Shown here piece by piece: positions 46,701 to 59,812 of a stretch of 64,000 nucleotides of DNA. Origin of the DNA: Dipylidium caninum (Eukaryota; Platyhelminthes; Cestoda; Cyclophyllidea; Dipylidiidae). The notes under the pieces are model-generated. The model was not told the origin of the DNA. It ran no database searches and saw nothing but the letters and a program-made list of their open reading frames with translations. Location: assembly GCA_017562135.1 (NCBI GenBank), contig QEYB01000926.1, forward strand, positions 310,001 through 374,000. Reading direction: 5' to 3'. The stretch's first letter is position 1. Every line of letters begins with the position of its first letter. The position numbers and the translations under genes were made by a program.

Positions 46701-49700
46701 TAGGTGAAGCAGATTTCATTAAGATACGCACTGTAGACAAACATGGGGAGCACTATAAGGACAAATTTGGAGGGCCTCATACCACTTCCACATAATCAGT
46801 GACAACCCACTTGTGTGAATTTTTACAGAACAACGGGATGTGACTCTGGACTCTGATTTTATTTCATAGAAAATGCTTTCTCTATTTTGAGACGTGGTTT
46901 CTGGCTATGTATACGGCTTCCACGGCCTCTGAAGAAGGCGGAACACACACTATTCAGTCTCGACTACCGATATTTGTGCAAAGCGGTAGTGTCGACAGAT
47001 TGTTCGTAATTCCTCCCACGCAGACATGAGGTCAACAAAAGGGCCAAATTTTACTAAATACGAGTATGGAGAGGCCACAATATACACCAATACATACCTG
47101 ACATTCTGGAGCAGTAATGCATTTTTTGTAAATTCTTACCTACATACTAATGTCCTTGAAGATAGAATTCTGTAAGTCGACATATTTTATATAAGCCTTT
47201 AAAAAATGGTGCTAAATCACTGCTTTATCTTTAAAGTATTGCTACAAAATAGCAGTCCTGGCTTTATTATATTGTAATAAATCGAAGAAATACGCGTTTG
47301 TTTTATCAGCCTACTAGGGAGAAAGGTAGAGAATTGGCCAATCAGTTGGAGACCCACGCCAAGGCGCCGCATTATCGTCTCAACACCGCCTCATTTGTTA
47401 ACGCAGCTCGCCCGTTGCCCCATGCGAGGCTGCTCTGTCCACGGGTTTTTTTTGAGGACACAATTGAGCAGGTGCGACTTTTTGGCCGTTAAACGTTCTA
47501 GGACACTGACACTAGAGCGTGATTAATTAATCTGTAATTGGTGGAAGTGTTACATGTTATTTGGCCTCAATTCCTTTCGTACCTTGCGCGCATTACCACT
47601 GTTCACCTGCGTAACTTCCGGCTTCCACTGGAACGCCGCCCCTCGTTTTGCACTTTGTGAGAATCGACTTGTGCTGCTGTAGTTAGAATAGGATGGCCGA
47701 TTTGGGTAGGTCTTGCCAGAAAAAGGGTGGACAGCGAGTGTGTTCTGCAGTTTTATTTGGCTTCAGCGAATTTGGCAGCCTTTTGCTGTTATTAGGGACT
47801 GAATTTTTGCGCGACTCACGTGAATAAAAATAAGCCGAGCATGAGAGCAGCGAGGGCTGGAGATCCTGTAAAACATGTAAGAAACCCGATCCCTCGATTG
47901 AAGAAAGAAACACTCCAGCGTGGTCATGCCACACTTACGTGCCCCCCGCCGAAATATTTCATTGGTCTTCTCCACCAAGAAAGATGGATTATTGTTGGGA
48001 TATTTCATTCGGTTCCTTCCGCTGTAAATTTCTGGTTGTTATCACCTGGCGCCCTCTCGTGGCCCGGTCTTCTTCGCCACACCTAGAAGGGAGTAGCCAG
48101 AAGTTGTGCGCTGTGCATGAGAATTTCGCGTTTTAAATTCCCTTTTTCTTTCATGTGTTCTGTACAAAAACGCGAAGAAGGGGAGTTCAACCATGGCAAA
48201 ACGTGCAAGACAGGCTTCCGTCTGGTCATGCCACCGGTATCCCATCACATGACCCTTATGCATTTAATACATTGACGCAACTAAACCTCCGTCATGTGAT
48301 CCATGCCAAACTTTACGCTGGTTGCCCACTTGTTAACGTGTTGTCGTTGAGTGGAAGCATAGTGTTGCCTCTCTCTCCCCTTTTTGATGAGTCACCGAGA
48401 CGAGGAGCAGAGGATGGTCCTCACCGCCTTGATTGGCTGCGTTCTGTGTCTTTGTCTTCAACAGTCCATTTGTAAAGCGAAAACTCCTGAAATGACAATA
48501 CGATAAGGCCACAAGTCTCGTCTTCACATTCCATGTAAATTAGGTCATTTCTTGCTCTAGGCGTTTGCTGACTTCACTTGCAATTCTCCTTCTGTAAGGT
48601 GAAATGCTGCCTCCCTCAGATTAACTTCCTTCCCCTGTTTCATCCAGCGTCACATTTGAAGGTGTCAAACTGACAAACCTGCTTAAAGTCGTCCTAAATT
48701 TGACAATGGCTGTTCTGATGTGAGGACTTTTTGACAATTGTCGGGACCCTTTTGAGGCAATCTGACCGTCTCGAGAGGAAATGTTCGGTCGTGCCTGGTT
48801 CATCCTTACGGTGAACGTGCAAAAAAGAGCTCTTGACAGAGACGGTGCCGTCTCCCGCTTGTTTAGGGAAAAGGACGGCCCGAAGAGGTGGTGGCATCGC
48901 GTGTTTTCACCAACTTCGTCTAAAAAGTTAGCTGGTGATGGTGTTTTTTGGTGGGCCTCGTTCTCTCCTCAGCCTCCATACCTTTTGCTATGACTGTCAC
49001 GCGATGTCGGGAGTCCAGCGTATTTTCGAAAAGGCCTTCCCTTCCTCCCTCATTCGGGCAACCATTGTTCAGGCAGGCGTGTGACGGATTGTGATAGTTT
49101 GGATGCAGTACCTTTGAACTACCGGCCCAATACGCGGTGCAAGTAGACTTTCAGAAGGAAAGAGACAAAATGCCTCCGACTACAGACTGAAAAGCGCTTT
49201 TTTCCCGAAATTTGCTTTGAAGCAGCCATTGAAGATCTGGCGTCTTCTACTGTCTTTAGAGGTATCCTCAGCCTCCCGGTTATCCCCAGACCCTTCTTCT
49301 CCATCCAAAATAGTATGGTAAAAGGCAACTGTCACCTTGGCGAGGCAGGGAGTTACGTAGTTTAAAAAACTGTCTCTCCCCTTTCCCAGTTGTGGGGTCA
49401 GAATTTGCTTCCCTAGTGGGTAAGAAGGAAGAATGTGAACATTTAACGATTCTGCAAAGAATAAAATTAACTTTTTTCGCCTCCTGCCAAATGTGCAACA
49501 AAATTTTGTTTCCCCACGTTCCGTCCCCTTATCGTCGCTCTTCCCCTCGCCCTCGTCCTCCCTGCACATTAAGAGTGGCAACCCATGCTACCGTTAGCTC
49601 GAGACACCTGCGCTTTGTGTGACTTTCCAGTGAGAGGTAGGAAAGGCATTTGTCTTGGTCAGTCATCCGAAGCTGTCAGACGACAGAGATGACGAACGAG

Positions 49701-52700
49701 CTCTCGGAAGTACAAACGGATGAGCGAACAATAGAGATAGCCTCTGTGTTGGGAGGAGAAAACAAAGGCTGCGCTCTCCCGCACCAACTCATTCATCATT
49801 TTACTTCGTCCACCGCCTCTATGCTCACTTTCGCAGCTGCGGGACGTGCATTCTCTGCCAAGGTGTCACAGAAAGTTCCTGCCTATTGCACTACACAATG
49901 GAAATACGGGTTTTGTCTTGGCTGATATTTTCTTTTGTGCCTCCGGCTTAATGATTTGCGTTGGTGGACAATTGAGCGATAAACACTTACATACACTTGA
50001 CTGAAGTGAGAAAGCGGATGGGAGGGAGGAGGCCGACGGGAGACCATTCTTCCATGCCACCATCCGGATGTTGGTGCATCGAATATCTACAAAAAAATGA
50101 AGTATCAAACCCTCAGGCACTGGTTCCACGTACGGACCGAGCGATGTAGACTATCAGTGGACCGCAGCTCGTCCAATCGCCTGGTAATTCGCCTAATCGT
50201 CTTTCTACTCTCTCCCACCAGATCTGTCATCTTTCTCTGTATGGAAGAACAAAAGTGGAGATGGAAGCGGGCATTGAAGTTTTTTTGCCTCTCCTACTCG
50301 TCACACCCATTCTTCCCATGCACCGCCTCCTCGAGAAAGAAGGAGGTGAACTTTTCTTCGAAGTGTGCACCATTTCTGGTCGTAAATTTTCGCTAACTTG
50401 GCCAAGACGTGAAAGCCACTTCGGCCATTTCGTTAAGCTTCTTACATTGCGCGCCTTAGGCAAAAATTTTGAGTGCTTTTTTTCGAGGCGTGTGTTTCAC
50501 GATACATTAACTCCAAACAAAATTTGTGAAAACATCGCGGATTGCTGTTGATTTTAATGGAGGCGAGAAGAAGAACGTCAACCGAGGTGTGTGTGTGTCT
50601 CCCTAATTGAAATGTTCAGGGTATGGAGGAGTTTCCAACTTCTCAGATATTTAGTGCCACGTTAAGAGAGAATTTAATGCGTTTAAGGCCCTAATAGAGT
50701 AGTCTCTAGCAAGTGGTGGTGGAATGCCCGGCCCCTTTCATGATTGGACGACTAAATGCAGACTATGATGATTACAGAGGGCCAATCGCCCACGTTGTCG
50801 GTGAAGATATTTACCACAGTAGCCTCTAAACGGATGAAGATACTAAAATTCGCGACAGTAGTGGGAACGGCCAAGGTTATGCGTGGGAATATCTGATCAC
50901 CTCGCAGATCTCAGAGGGAAGCGAAGCTAATTTTTAACATCAGAGTTGGCGAGTGAGTGCTTGTCATAAATGTCCTTCTTTCCTACATGTCACGCAGACA
51001 TTAAGATAAAAATACGAAAATGATAAAGGGTTTTCCGCACAGAAGGAAATATGTCTGTCGGAGGCCTTGCATTTTCCCCTGCCATTATTCTTTCTTAACA
51101 TATCTCGTACAAGTATTCAAGGCCAATGCTATCGGCGGAAGACTTGCGAAAATGTACTCTCCCCTCCGATATCTCTACTATACAACATTAAATTTTCGTT
51201 TCTAAATTAGTGTGAAAACATAATGTTTTTCAGAGAAGTAGCAAATTAAGCACACTAAGTGTTAATTAATTACCGTCGTTGACCTTTTGCAGGGATTAAA
51301 GCTTAACTTCTTTTAGGGCACCTCTTTTATAATTGCAATTGACTGCTGTTCTCTGCTCTTTTAAAAATTGCCCAAATGAAGGTCAGCAACTCTGTCAGTT
51401 AGCTAAATAGTGCATATAAAGGAGGAGGGTGGAATAAGACAAATTTACTAGCTACTATATTATTAGGCATAAAACGCATAAATTTGTGCATATATTATAG
51501 CATGAATCAAATAGACACACTAAGTTTGTACTCACATTTCCTTATCTATTTAACATTTAATTAACCTCAAAGTGAGCCCCTAGTCGAGTGCCTAACGCAA
51601 ACTCTAGTTCGCTGCGTTTAATCAAAGCTGGTGTTTTTTATGTTATACTTTCTATCCGCGTCGGTCTTCTTTGGTGTGTGAATATTGCCACATGTCGAGG
51701 CAGTATGACGGTCGAATCGTAACGCCGACTGTTGCTATCAGTCTAAGTTGTTACAAGTGACCAACCAGGTTTGCAGTGCACTTACTTCTGATGGCAATTT
51801 GATGGCATACACACCCCATAATCCCTTTCCCCAGATGAAATAACAGCCACCATAGCTACAGTCGTACGGTTAGGCGGGAGCTTTTCGGCCATCTAGCACC
51901 ACTTTTAGAGCCCTTGTGAGTACTCAACCTCGCCAACTTGGTCCATTTTTATCGCTTCATAGCTGGTCCATTACTGCTGTTAATTCAAAATGAGAGCGTA
52001 ATTACTCGTTAGAATTTTCTGCCAAAATAGAGATGATAGTTTGGTTAATTGACGAGGCTTGGTTTTTTTCGGTAACCAGCCTGACAAACAATCCTGCTGT
52101 CATTATGACTACCTTGTGGGAGTTTGGTGGAGAGAATGCTACCCCCCCCCCTCCGAGAGAAACACCACTCCAAACATTTCGTCAAGCATACTACCACTTG
52201 ACATCTTTGTCAAACCAGCATAATTTAAGTTGACGCGTAGAAGTTAGCATTTCTACTCCAGAGGGTAGGAGGAACGAAAACACCTCAGTCTATATCCGGT
52301 AGGAGCCGAATGTGCGCGATTTCATGTTTAAAGGTCGTCAAAAGGACTGTGCTGAGGGATACACTAGCTAATGCCTAGAATTTTAACTATGTTTTAACTT
52401 AACTGAGTGCATCGACCCAGGGGCTAAAGTAGCACTTTTTTGGAGGTAGAAAGGTACGGCAAATTTTTCGACAAGGATGGTGATGAGAAAATGATGCCTC
52501 CGGGGCAAATGCGGGGACTTTGGAGTTATCTTCTGCAGCTAGTACTGCGTAGTCGACGAGCAAATGACCCACTTTAAACAGATCGTCAACACGGCGGCAC
52601 AACCTCCAAAAAGATTTGACATTTTAGAAGTTGTTTTTATTAATACATCAAGTGGGAAATGGAGTCAGGAGTCGTGTGACTTCAATGTGGGTCGAAGTAG

Positions 52701-52964
52701 TCTCTTCGAAACGGCGGTCGAGATGTCGAGACGGATGGAGTGGAGTGGAGTCCGCCGTCTCGGCAGTGTAAGGGCGGATTTTGAGTAAGAGTGAAAATTC
52801 AAAAATTCTTTTTGCGAGACAGTTTAACTGTATTCAATCAGGTGCTGTCAATCTGTCATTCCACTCGCCGTGGTGGATCGTTCAAAAATCGCAAAAAATC
52901 GGCGTAAGATGTGCGCCGGGATGGAAGGAAGGCAGGCCAATGGGAGAAAGGATGCCACGTCGGT
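40790..52964. other. AT-richer intergenic region without recognised genes
   Basis: About 12 kb in which I find no exon with recognisable homology on either strand. Open frames are short (mostly under 100 codons) and have no domain pattern. Features seen: a CA/TG-rich stretch at 43525-43615, an inverted CCAAT palindrome ATTGGCCAAT at 47333-47342, and many A/T-rich segments. Upstream regulatory DNA for the 68-aa/AIFM1 series lies at its left edge, and that of the GPCR at its right. Non-coding RNA genes and lineage-specific exons would not be visible to me. Confidence 0.5.
47333..47342. promoter_or_regulatory. Palindromic CCAAT motif
   Basis: ATTGGCCAAT, a perfect palindrome presenting CCAAT on both strands, followed by CAGTTGG. 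It lies in a GC-richer island (about 47300-47480) within AT-rich DNA. Function unknown. Confidence 0.3.
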
Positions 52965-54308
52965 ATGCAAACGAATGGCCGGGATCTAGTCCTTGTTGAA
53001 ATCGCATCTGCATCGACAGTGGTGAACCTCGAAGAAGGGAAGAATGCGACGGAAGGGGTTGTTGTGACGAAATTTCCGCGTTTACCAGTCGTCAATCCGA
53101 GGGCTCTGATTACTTACTCCAACTCCTGTGACCCACGACTCCTCGAGACACAGGCCGCCTCGCACCTGGTCGAGCCGGACAACTCGCATATCGCCCTGCT
53201 CGTGTTCGCGGCGATCGCGGTGGTGTTGGAGGCGGTAGCCCTGACGGTGCTCGTGCGACCTGCCTCCACACGATTCGGCTCGATGCGACGGAGTTTGGTG
53301 GCGTTGACCTCAGTTGAGATGTGGCTCAACTCCACCATCTTCATGCACAAGGCGTGGGAGGAGTTCTCCGCCACGCAGCACGAAAAACTGGTGGAATTCT
53401 GCTTCTCCTTCCTCCTCTTCTCCACCCTCAACAGCGCTATATGCTCACGCAACTGGGTGGTCACACTGATTGCGTTGGCACGGTGTGAGGCCATCACCCG
53501 ACCTGTGGCAACTCGTGTCTCCACGCACATCTTTAGTCCGCGTCGTCAACTCGTTTACATGGGAGTCCTCATCGTCTGCGGCATCATCCTCTCCACTTTC
53601 CGTCTCGCCATTCGACAGATCATCGTCTGCACCAATCTCGACAATGTTGTCTTCCACATCCGCTCCAATCAGATATCCCGACTTTATCTCGTCAGTGAGA
53701 AGGTCTTTTTCGCCTACCAGTCTGCCATCCCAATCACTGTGGTGACTATTGCCACGTTGTTTATGATTGTTGTGCTATTGCGACATCGCATGCCATCTGA
53801 ACGACGGAAGGGAGTGGAGACGAGAGAGGCTAACAGTCGGAGGGTGAGAAAGAGGAAGAAGTACGCGGAAAATACGAGAATCCAAGTGACGGTGGGGGGA
53901 GAAGTCAAAGAAGACGTGCACGTGGACGTGGACGTGGACGAGGAGGAGGAGGAGGAAGAGCAAGACACGAGACGGCAACTTTGTTGGTTTTGTTCTTGTC
54001 GGCACCCAGTGAGATGGCGGACGAAGGGGTGTCGATGTGTGCTGCGTCGAAGTCGACGCCCAGTGCGACAGAACGACGACGAGGGCGGCAGCAGCGGCAG
54101 CGGCAGCGGCGGCGATGGCAATGGTGGCGTGGTCTCCTCCATGCAGGCTGTTCGACAGGCACAACGACTACTTCCTCGTTCTTCTCCTTCTCTTCCGCCT
54201 TCTTCGCCGTCTCCTCCCGTGACCGTCTCTTTGTTAACCTTCCTCGCCAAACACTCGTTGCTTAGCTTGAATGACACTTGTCTTCTTCTCTACTCGCCTT
54301 CACTCTGA
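52965..54308 (+). CDS. Divergent rhodopsin-like orphan GPCR (3' end unresolved)
   Basis: Orphan G-protein-coupled receptor. The ATG at 52965 gives 447 residues; upstream in-frame sequence lacks an ATG. An extracellular N-terminus carries an N-glycosylation site (NAT at 27-29). Hydrophobic spans: TM1 75-98, TM2 108-130, TM3 145-171, TM4 195-218, TM5 245-272. ARCEAI (172-177) after TM3 stands in place of the DRY motif. C146 in TM3 and C222 after TM4 could form the usual disulfide. The rest is a very long basic, then acidic (VDVDVDEEEE) and S/P-rich intracellular loop 3. One weak hydrophobic stretch is near the end; canonical TM6 and TM7 are not seen. A good donor (AGG|GTGAGA at 53843/53844) could splice to downstream exons. 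The divergent motifs recall the platyhelminth-specific rhodopsin-like orphan families, an assignment I cannot test here. Confidence 0.75.
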   Translation: MQTNGRDLVLVEIASASTVVNLEEGKNATEGVVVTKFPRLPVVNPRALITYSNSCDPRLLETQAASHLVEPDNSHIALLVFAAIAVVLEAVALTVLVRPASTRFGSMRRSLVALTSVEMWLNSTIFMHKAWEEFSATQHEKLVEFCFSFLLFSTLNSAICSRNWVVTLIALARCEAITRPVATRVSTHIFSPRRQLVYMGVLIVCGIILSTFRLAIRQIIVCTNLDNVVFHIRSNQISRLYLVSEKVFFAYQSAIPITVVTIATLFMIVVLLRHRMPSERRKGVETREANSRRVRKRKKYAENTRIQVTVGGEVKEDVHVDVDVDEEEEEEEQDTRRQLCWFCSCRHPVRWRTKGCRCVLRRSRRPVRQNDDEGGSSGSGSGGDGNGGVVSSMQAVRQAQRLLPRSSPSLPPSSPSPPVTVSLLTFLAKHSLLSLNDTCLLLYSPSL

Positions 54309-54558
54309 GGAGAGCAAAGAAGATCGAATGTAGATGCGGGAAATGTGCGTGTTCTTGTCCGATTCACTGAAGTCTGAAGCCCACTTCCCCATCGTCCTCC
54401 CACCGGTCTCATTTGCCCCACTTTAAGCGCTGTTCGGCCTCTCGGCGGTCCCACCAGCACTCATCACCCTCTTCCCCATGCCTTGCTCTCAACACCACGG
54501 CACTTGTATTATGAATGAACCGATCTCGTGTCATCCCAGTATAACGCTGCATTAACTT

Positions 54559-54599
54559 CCCTGCCCTGCCCTGCCCTGCCCTGCCCTGCCCTGCCCTGC
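54559..54599. repeat. CCTGC pentanucleotide tandem repeat
   Basis: Eight consecutive CCTGC units, ending in GCACCGC. It is the cleanest pentanucleotide repeat in the window. Confidence 0.9.
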
Positions 54600-57193
54600 A
54601 CCGCGCCGACCCGCCCCCTCGGCCCCGGCCCCCCACGGTTGGCATCGGGCTCAAAAGTGCCTCATTCTTCCTCGTGGAGAGGGGATGGGAGGCCTCCTAA
54701 CACACCCCCCCCCTTCCTCTGTGTCTACCCTCGTGGTTGGACGACTGCAATGGGGGTTGGCGAGGGACGCGGCGGGGCGGGACGAGGTGGAGGTGGGTAT
54801 CGCAGGACTGCTGGCTCTGCCCTCCACCCCGCGTCCCTTCACCTCGTCTGCAGCCTTGTTGACTGTGTTAACAATGTCAATCGCCAGTCCGTCACCTCCC
54901 CGCTCGCCCCCCCCCCTGCCATAGTCTGCGTTTGGACTGGGCCGAGAATGGATCGGAGTGGACGAAACTGACCGACGTCTCTGGCGCTGACACGACGGAG
55001 GATGCTTTTTGAATTCACACGGTGGGCCTCGATGAAGTTGGCTCTCTGACTGAATGTCCACTTTATTTTATTATATTTACTTATTTATTTACTTACTTAT
55101 TTTTTTGTGCTTATGAAGACGGAAATTTTCCACTAATGCGGCCGATATTTAAATCCACTTGCATTCATGGCCACATCAACTACGCACTATCATTGAGGGT
55201 AAATGCGGAATTGAGGATTTTACAGCATGTCTAACCTCACTTCACCCGCAACCACCACCGCCCCGCCCCGTCCCCCTCCTCGGCCGTCCTTCTCTTCCCC
55301 TCCGTCTGCGTCTCCGCCTCCACCTCTTGAGGGTAAAATAATATCTTTTGTTAGTGGCTTCTTCTTGTTTTTTACAAAATATACGCAGACAAAATGTGTA
55401 TTTAACCAACCTGAAGGGGGGGGGGAAGGCGGCTTTTGAAGGGGCGGCGGTGAGGTGTGGGGGCAGAGACCACGAATTAATGGAATTTTGAGTGGTAGCA
55501 GCTACGCAGAAGACTCGAAATTCCTGCTATTATAATTTCTCTCAACTGCATCCCATTTGAGTACAAAAAGCAGGAAATTATTTGGAAAAGAAATAATATA
55601 TTGTAATAAAATCGTTCACTTCCCAAGGCGATTCGACCCGAGCCCTGGGAAAATTGTTTAATGCATAAGAAGGAAATATCGGCGGGAAAAGTGAAATTTA
55701 GTGGATAAGGAGGGGAAAATAAAGATGGAAAGAGGAGTGAAAACAGAAGTGGACACCCCGAGGACTCGAGGGAGACCACCAGTCCGCCTCCCTCCGCTTC
55801 CAAAAACGCCTCAAACTCCCTCCAGAGTTTTGCTGTCCTGTCACGGAGGCGGCAGAACCACAAAAATGCCTGGCATGTGTGTGGAAAGGGAGGTTTAGCT
55901 TGCTCAAGAGCTTCGACCCGACTCAGTCTCCGTGGTTCGGCTCATCGTCGTCTCCACGCTTCCAAGCTGCACGTGGCCCCTGGAAGAAGGCTGTAACAGT
56001 CGACGAGACTCATCCTGACCGCCTCGGTGGGAAGGGGGAGGGGAATTACCCTCCTCCCGGCCTTCCTCGCAGTGCATTTCATCCTTTCCTTCCGCCTTAA
56101 TGAAGGGTATAAAACGGGGAAAGAGAGTTGGAGCATCGGCGTTGAGTTTACTTGAGACTATGCGCAATTTTGTGTCACCCACACGTGACGAGACGTGCAT
56201 CATCATCTCCTTCGTTGGCTAAATCGGCCGCCGAGGACGGACAAAGCAGGTGGAAGCCGATTACCATTTTGTCACCTTTCAGAGCGTTTTCATCTGCTGA
56301 ATTTCAAAAATGGGACGTCTAATGTCTCGGCAGTGAGTCCTTTGTGGCGGGAAGAGGCGGCGGAGTCAAAGACGTCTCGCCGCAAAGTCCCAACGAGCGA
56401 CGGTCCGATGGACTCCCAACGCCCGCCGCTTGACGACCCACCGCAAACACAATCAAGGTGGAAGCTATGATACAGGCGCTGAGAAAAAAAATGCATAAAA
56501 GCGTCGGTTTCATAGTTTCCAAGGTGATTACCAGTTGCCACTCGCATTTCTCCCACTTCCCTCTGTTCTAGGACATCGGATAACGTCGTTGATGTTTCAC
56601 CGCCCCCCCCGCGATTAACCATTTCACTCCTTCTATGGATGTATCTACGCCTTAGGAGAACTTCCAACCCGCCGGAGGAAGGCGGCAGGCTCAAATCGTC
56701 CCGGAGGGTGAGGCTTCAGGCGCCTCCTCCCCTTCCCCGCTCGTCTGATTCGCTTCAGCCTCGCCTCGTCGGTCTACAGACTGGAGAAATTCCATCCAGA
56801 CAGCCGGGGCAAAACGCATTACCGACTTTGCACCGTTTCGGGAAAGGCAGGCAACCAAAAAGGTTCACGTTTTAGCCCCCTTCTTCCTCCCGGACGTCCG
56901 GACGGCAAAGCTCCACTAATAACTTATTCGTTTATTAAAAAACTTTATCGCCGCCAATGCAGACATGCAGTAGTACACACGGCCTCTTTCCCATCTTAAT
57001 TTGTGTTAATTAAAAAGGACTTTCCCTTCTGGAAAAGGAGGGCAATGGGAGGGGACGAGGGAGGGAGGCGGGGGTGGGAGTGGGAGTGAAAATGGAATGG
57101 CAAATGACATCCTTCCAGTCGAGAAGGAAACAAAATTCGCTTTTTTTGTTTGTGTGCGTCTCCCTTCGACTTAATTAAATTATGTCTACCTTT

Positions 57194-57210
57194 GGGGGGG
57201 GGGGGGGGGG
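57194..57210 (+). repeat. G17 homopolymer
   Basis: Seventeen consecutive G residues. It is prone to sequencing error and able to form a G-quadruplex. A CTC repeat follows 45 nt later. Confidence 0.9.
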
Positions 57211-57254
57211 TGAAGAATGTAGTCCCCTTTTGACTTGAACACGCTTTCTTCCCT

Positions 57255-57282
57255 CCTCCTCCTCCTCCTCCTCCTCCTCTCC
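57255..57282. repeat. CTC microsatellite
   Basis: About nine CTC units on the plus strand, close to the G17 run. Confidence 0.85.
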
Positions 57283-59627
57283 ACCTGTCCGTTCAACTTT
57301 AGTGCCATTTTGTTCGTCTCTCCGTCTACATCTCCTCGTCTTCCTTGTTACAGGCAAAATGACCTTCCACCGCCTCTGCCGCCGCGTCGTTTTCGCCTTC
57401 ACTTCAAGTGTTATGCGACGAGGCGGGTGTGAGGGCGGGAAGGGTTAACTTTTTCACCTGGTAAAATACCCTTTTGTCCCATCACTAACGAGACAGGCGA
57501 ATGTGGAAATGTCAAGTGAAATGGGCGTGATGGCATTGGCAGCATCGGCCGACCGGCCGCCTGTCCCGCCGCGGTGCCGTGACAGGCAGCGCTGCGTGTC
57601 CACTTAACCGAGACGGACGGGACGCCAGTGATAGCTTAGACTTCACTTTTGACAGAAGTGGACAAAGTCGGGCCGAAGCGGAGGCGGAGAAGGGCAAAAG
57701 GGAGGCAGGTGAAGGTGTTTTGCCCCCCCCCCTTCCCCTCCGCCCAATTTCACCCCTTTCTGCGTGTTCCCCGGCCCCTCCCCGCCCCCCAAGTAGCCTG
57801 CACCTTCTAAGTGGGAACTTTTTGGGCTGCTGAGTATCGTGGAGACTGAGTCTACTCCACTCTTCTAGGTTGTTGTTTTTTTATCTTTTACTTATCCTCA
57901 GACAATCTTCAGGGCGTTACGAGGCGATGGGGAGACGTGAGAATGCGAATGAAGGCGTTAGTTGAGTGGTTGCAAGGAAAAGGCGGATTTTGCATCGCGC
58001 CGTGAGGGGATGGGAAAGTGGACAGCAGCCATTTTGTCGCCATCGACCTCCAAACTTCCCCATCCTGGGATTCTCCTATTTCTCCAGACACCTCCTCCAT
58101 GTTCCTATTCCATTTGACCAGATCTTAACACGTTTTTTGGACTGACAGAGCTGGAAGTAGGGTGGAGGGGGGAGGGTGAGGGAGAGCGGAGGTCTCTTCG
58201 CCAAAAGTAGCCTTTCCACGGCCTTTGGCTCCTCCGACCGTCCCCCTTCCCCCTACCGCCCACAAACTCCTCAACAAGCCACCCACTCTACTCCCCTTCG
58301 CATTGTTGAGGGGTTTGGTAAATCCTTAGCAAAAAAGGTGAGGAAAATAAGTTGTGGGATGAAGAAAATCAAAATTGTTTTCACAAGCACCGGCTTGGGC
58401 GTACGACGGTGGTGCAAATGGAAGCTGTCCTATAATCTAACCAATCGTATTCTGCGCCTTTTCGGCACTCATAACCCTCGGCTTTCCTGTAATTTCCTCC
58501 TCAAACCCCCGGACCGCCCCCTTTCAGCCCCGACTCCCTTCGAAGGTAAATTCGGGGTGTGGGCGTGGGTGCCACCCTCATCGACCAATCACATTGCAGC
58601 CCTTTGACATTGTGCAGATGCAACTTATCCTCCTCCTCTCGTAAAATGCATTAGCACGTCACTTCTGTCACAACTTGATCCTCAAAGACAGTATCGCCAT
58701 TAGTGCGATATTCGCACTTGATCCCCTTCCATTTTCATTTTTATCTGCCTCGATGACACTCGTGTATGTTGACCAGTTACTTGCTTAACTTATCGCCTTT
58801 ATGATCAGTTGGTTAGACAAATTAGATCTGAGAAATGTCCGACAAACAGTTGAGAAGTTGCGGACGGGAGAGAGGGACGGAGGGAAACAACGAGGTGAGA
58901 ATACGAGGAGGCTCAGGCCCCCGGGGCAAGGGGAACCACCGGGAAAGGAGCGCCTCCGCCTCTCTCGTCCCCCACCCACCGTCCGCCACGCAGACTGGAC
59001 GGTAGATCAAGTGCCCGCACGAGCCACGACGAATGACCGGAGGCGGGAAGTCGGCCCGAGACCGAGGGTTTTGTCCACCCCACACAATATTTCATTGTTC
59101 TTGCGCATTATTTATTTTTCCTACCAAAGAATACCGTCTATTGTTCGCTCTTAAGGCGACGAAGGAGGCATTGTAGCGGTAGGTGGGTTGTCAGCGCTGC
59201 CATCACCTCAATGGCTTCATGTCGCTGTCCACGAGGACAGAAGATTGACAGGGTTGACAGTCTTTTGGCGCCCGCGTTGTGCAGCAGCCATTCGACCGAG
59301 GCGTAAAGCGGAAGGCGGTGAATTGCCGGTGATGGCCGTGATGAAAGGGGGAAGGGAGCTAAAACAGTTTTTTTCCGTGGCTCGCCGCAAAATTGCAACT
59401 TTGCCTGAATGACTATCGTACGGCGAGCTTGAAGACAACGAAACGACAGAGCGGGAGGCAGAAGGCGTGGGGCTCACAGCATAAGTGGAGGGCGGACCAA
59501 CAGGAGAAGCCACGGAATCTAACGGAGTTTGGGCCTCAAAGCAGTTCAGAGACAACATGAAACGATACACTTTATTATTTATGGCTCCTCCCCTCGAGAT
59601 CTACCCTCACCTATCAGCTTGCATCGA

Positions 59628-59812
59628 ACCCATTTGGCTCAGAACTGCCTTTGACGCTGGGAGGCAATCGGAAAGTAGATGAGTGTTTGACCGACACTCG
59701 GACTGGCCTCTTCGTCTTCCGACGAGACGACTACACAACGGTGAATTTCCGTCTAACCCACGCAAGACCGTTTTTTAGCCTGAAGCCTCACTCACGTCAG
59801 TTGATACTCGAT
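59628..59812 (+). CDS. Candidate exon resembling a fibulin C-terminal module (weak)
   Basis: After a CAG at the end of a CT-rich stretch, one plus-strand frame is open for about 60 codons to a TGA near 59829. It contains KVDECL, then TGLFVFRRDD, then a final LILDLEFI. The order TG-F-R and then LDLE recalls the C-terminal module of EFEMP/fibulin proteins, where DEC belongs to calcium-binding EGF repeats and a VDLEM-like strand lies near the end. No upstream EGF exons were found, and the expected last strand is missing unless a frame change occurs. It may be a pseudo-exon or chance. Confidence 0.22.

Noticed and set aside
47298..47492. 64-codon plus-strand frame in a GC-richer island
   Set aside because: No recognisable domain, no splice or poly(A) context; coding status unsupported.
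58176..58607. 143-codon plus-strand frame after the G17 run
   Set aside because: It starts in a purine/pyrimidine-biased tract, shows no domain or membrane span that could supply the missing GPCR TM6-TM7, and is probably chance.
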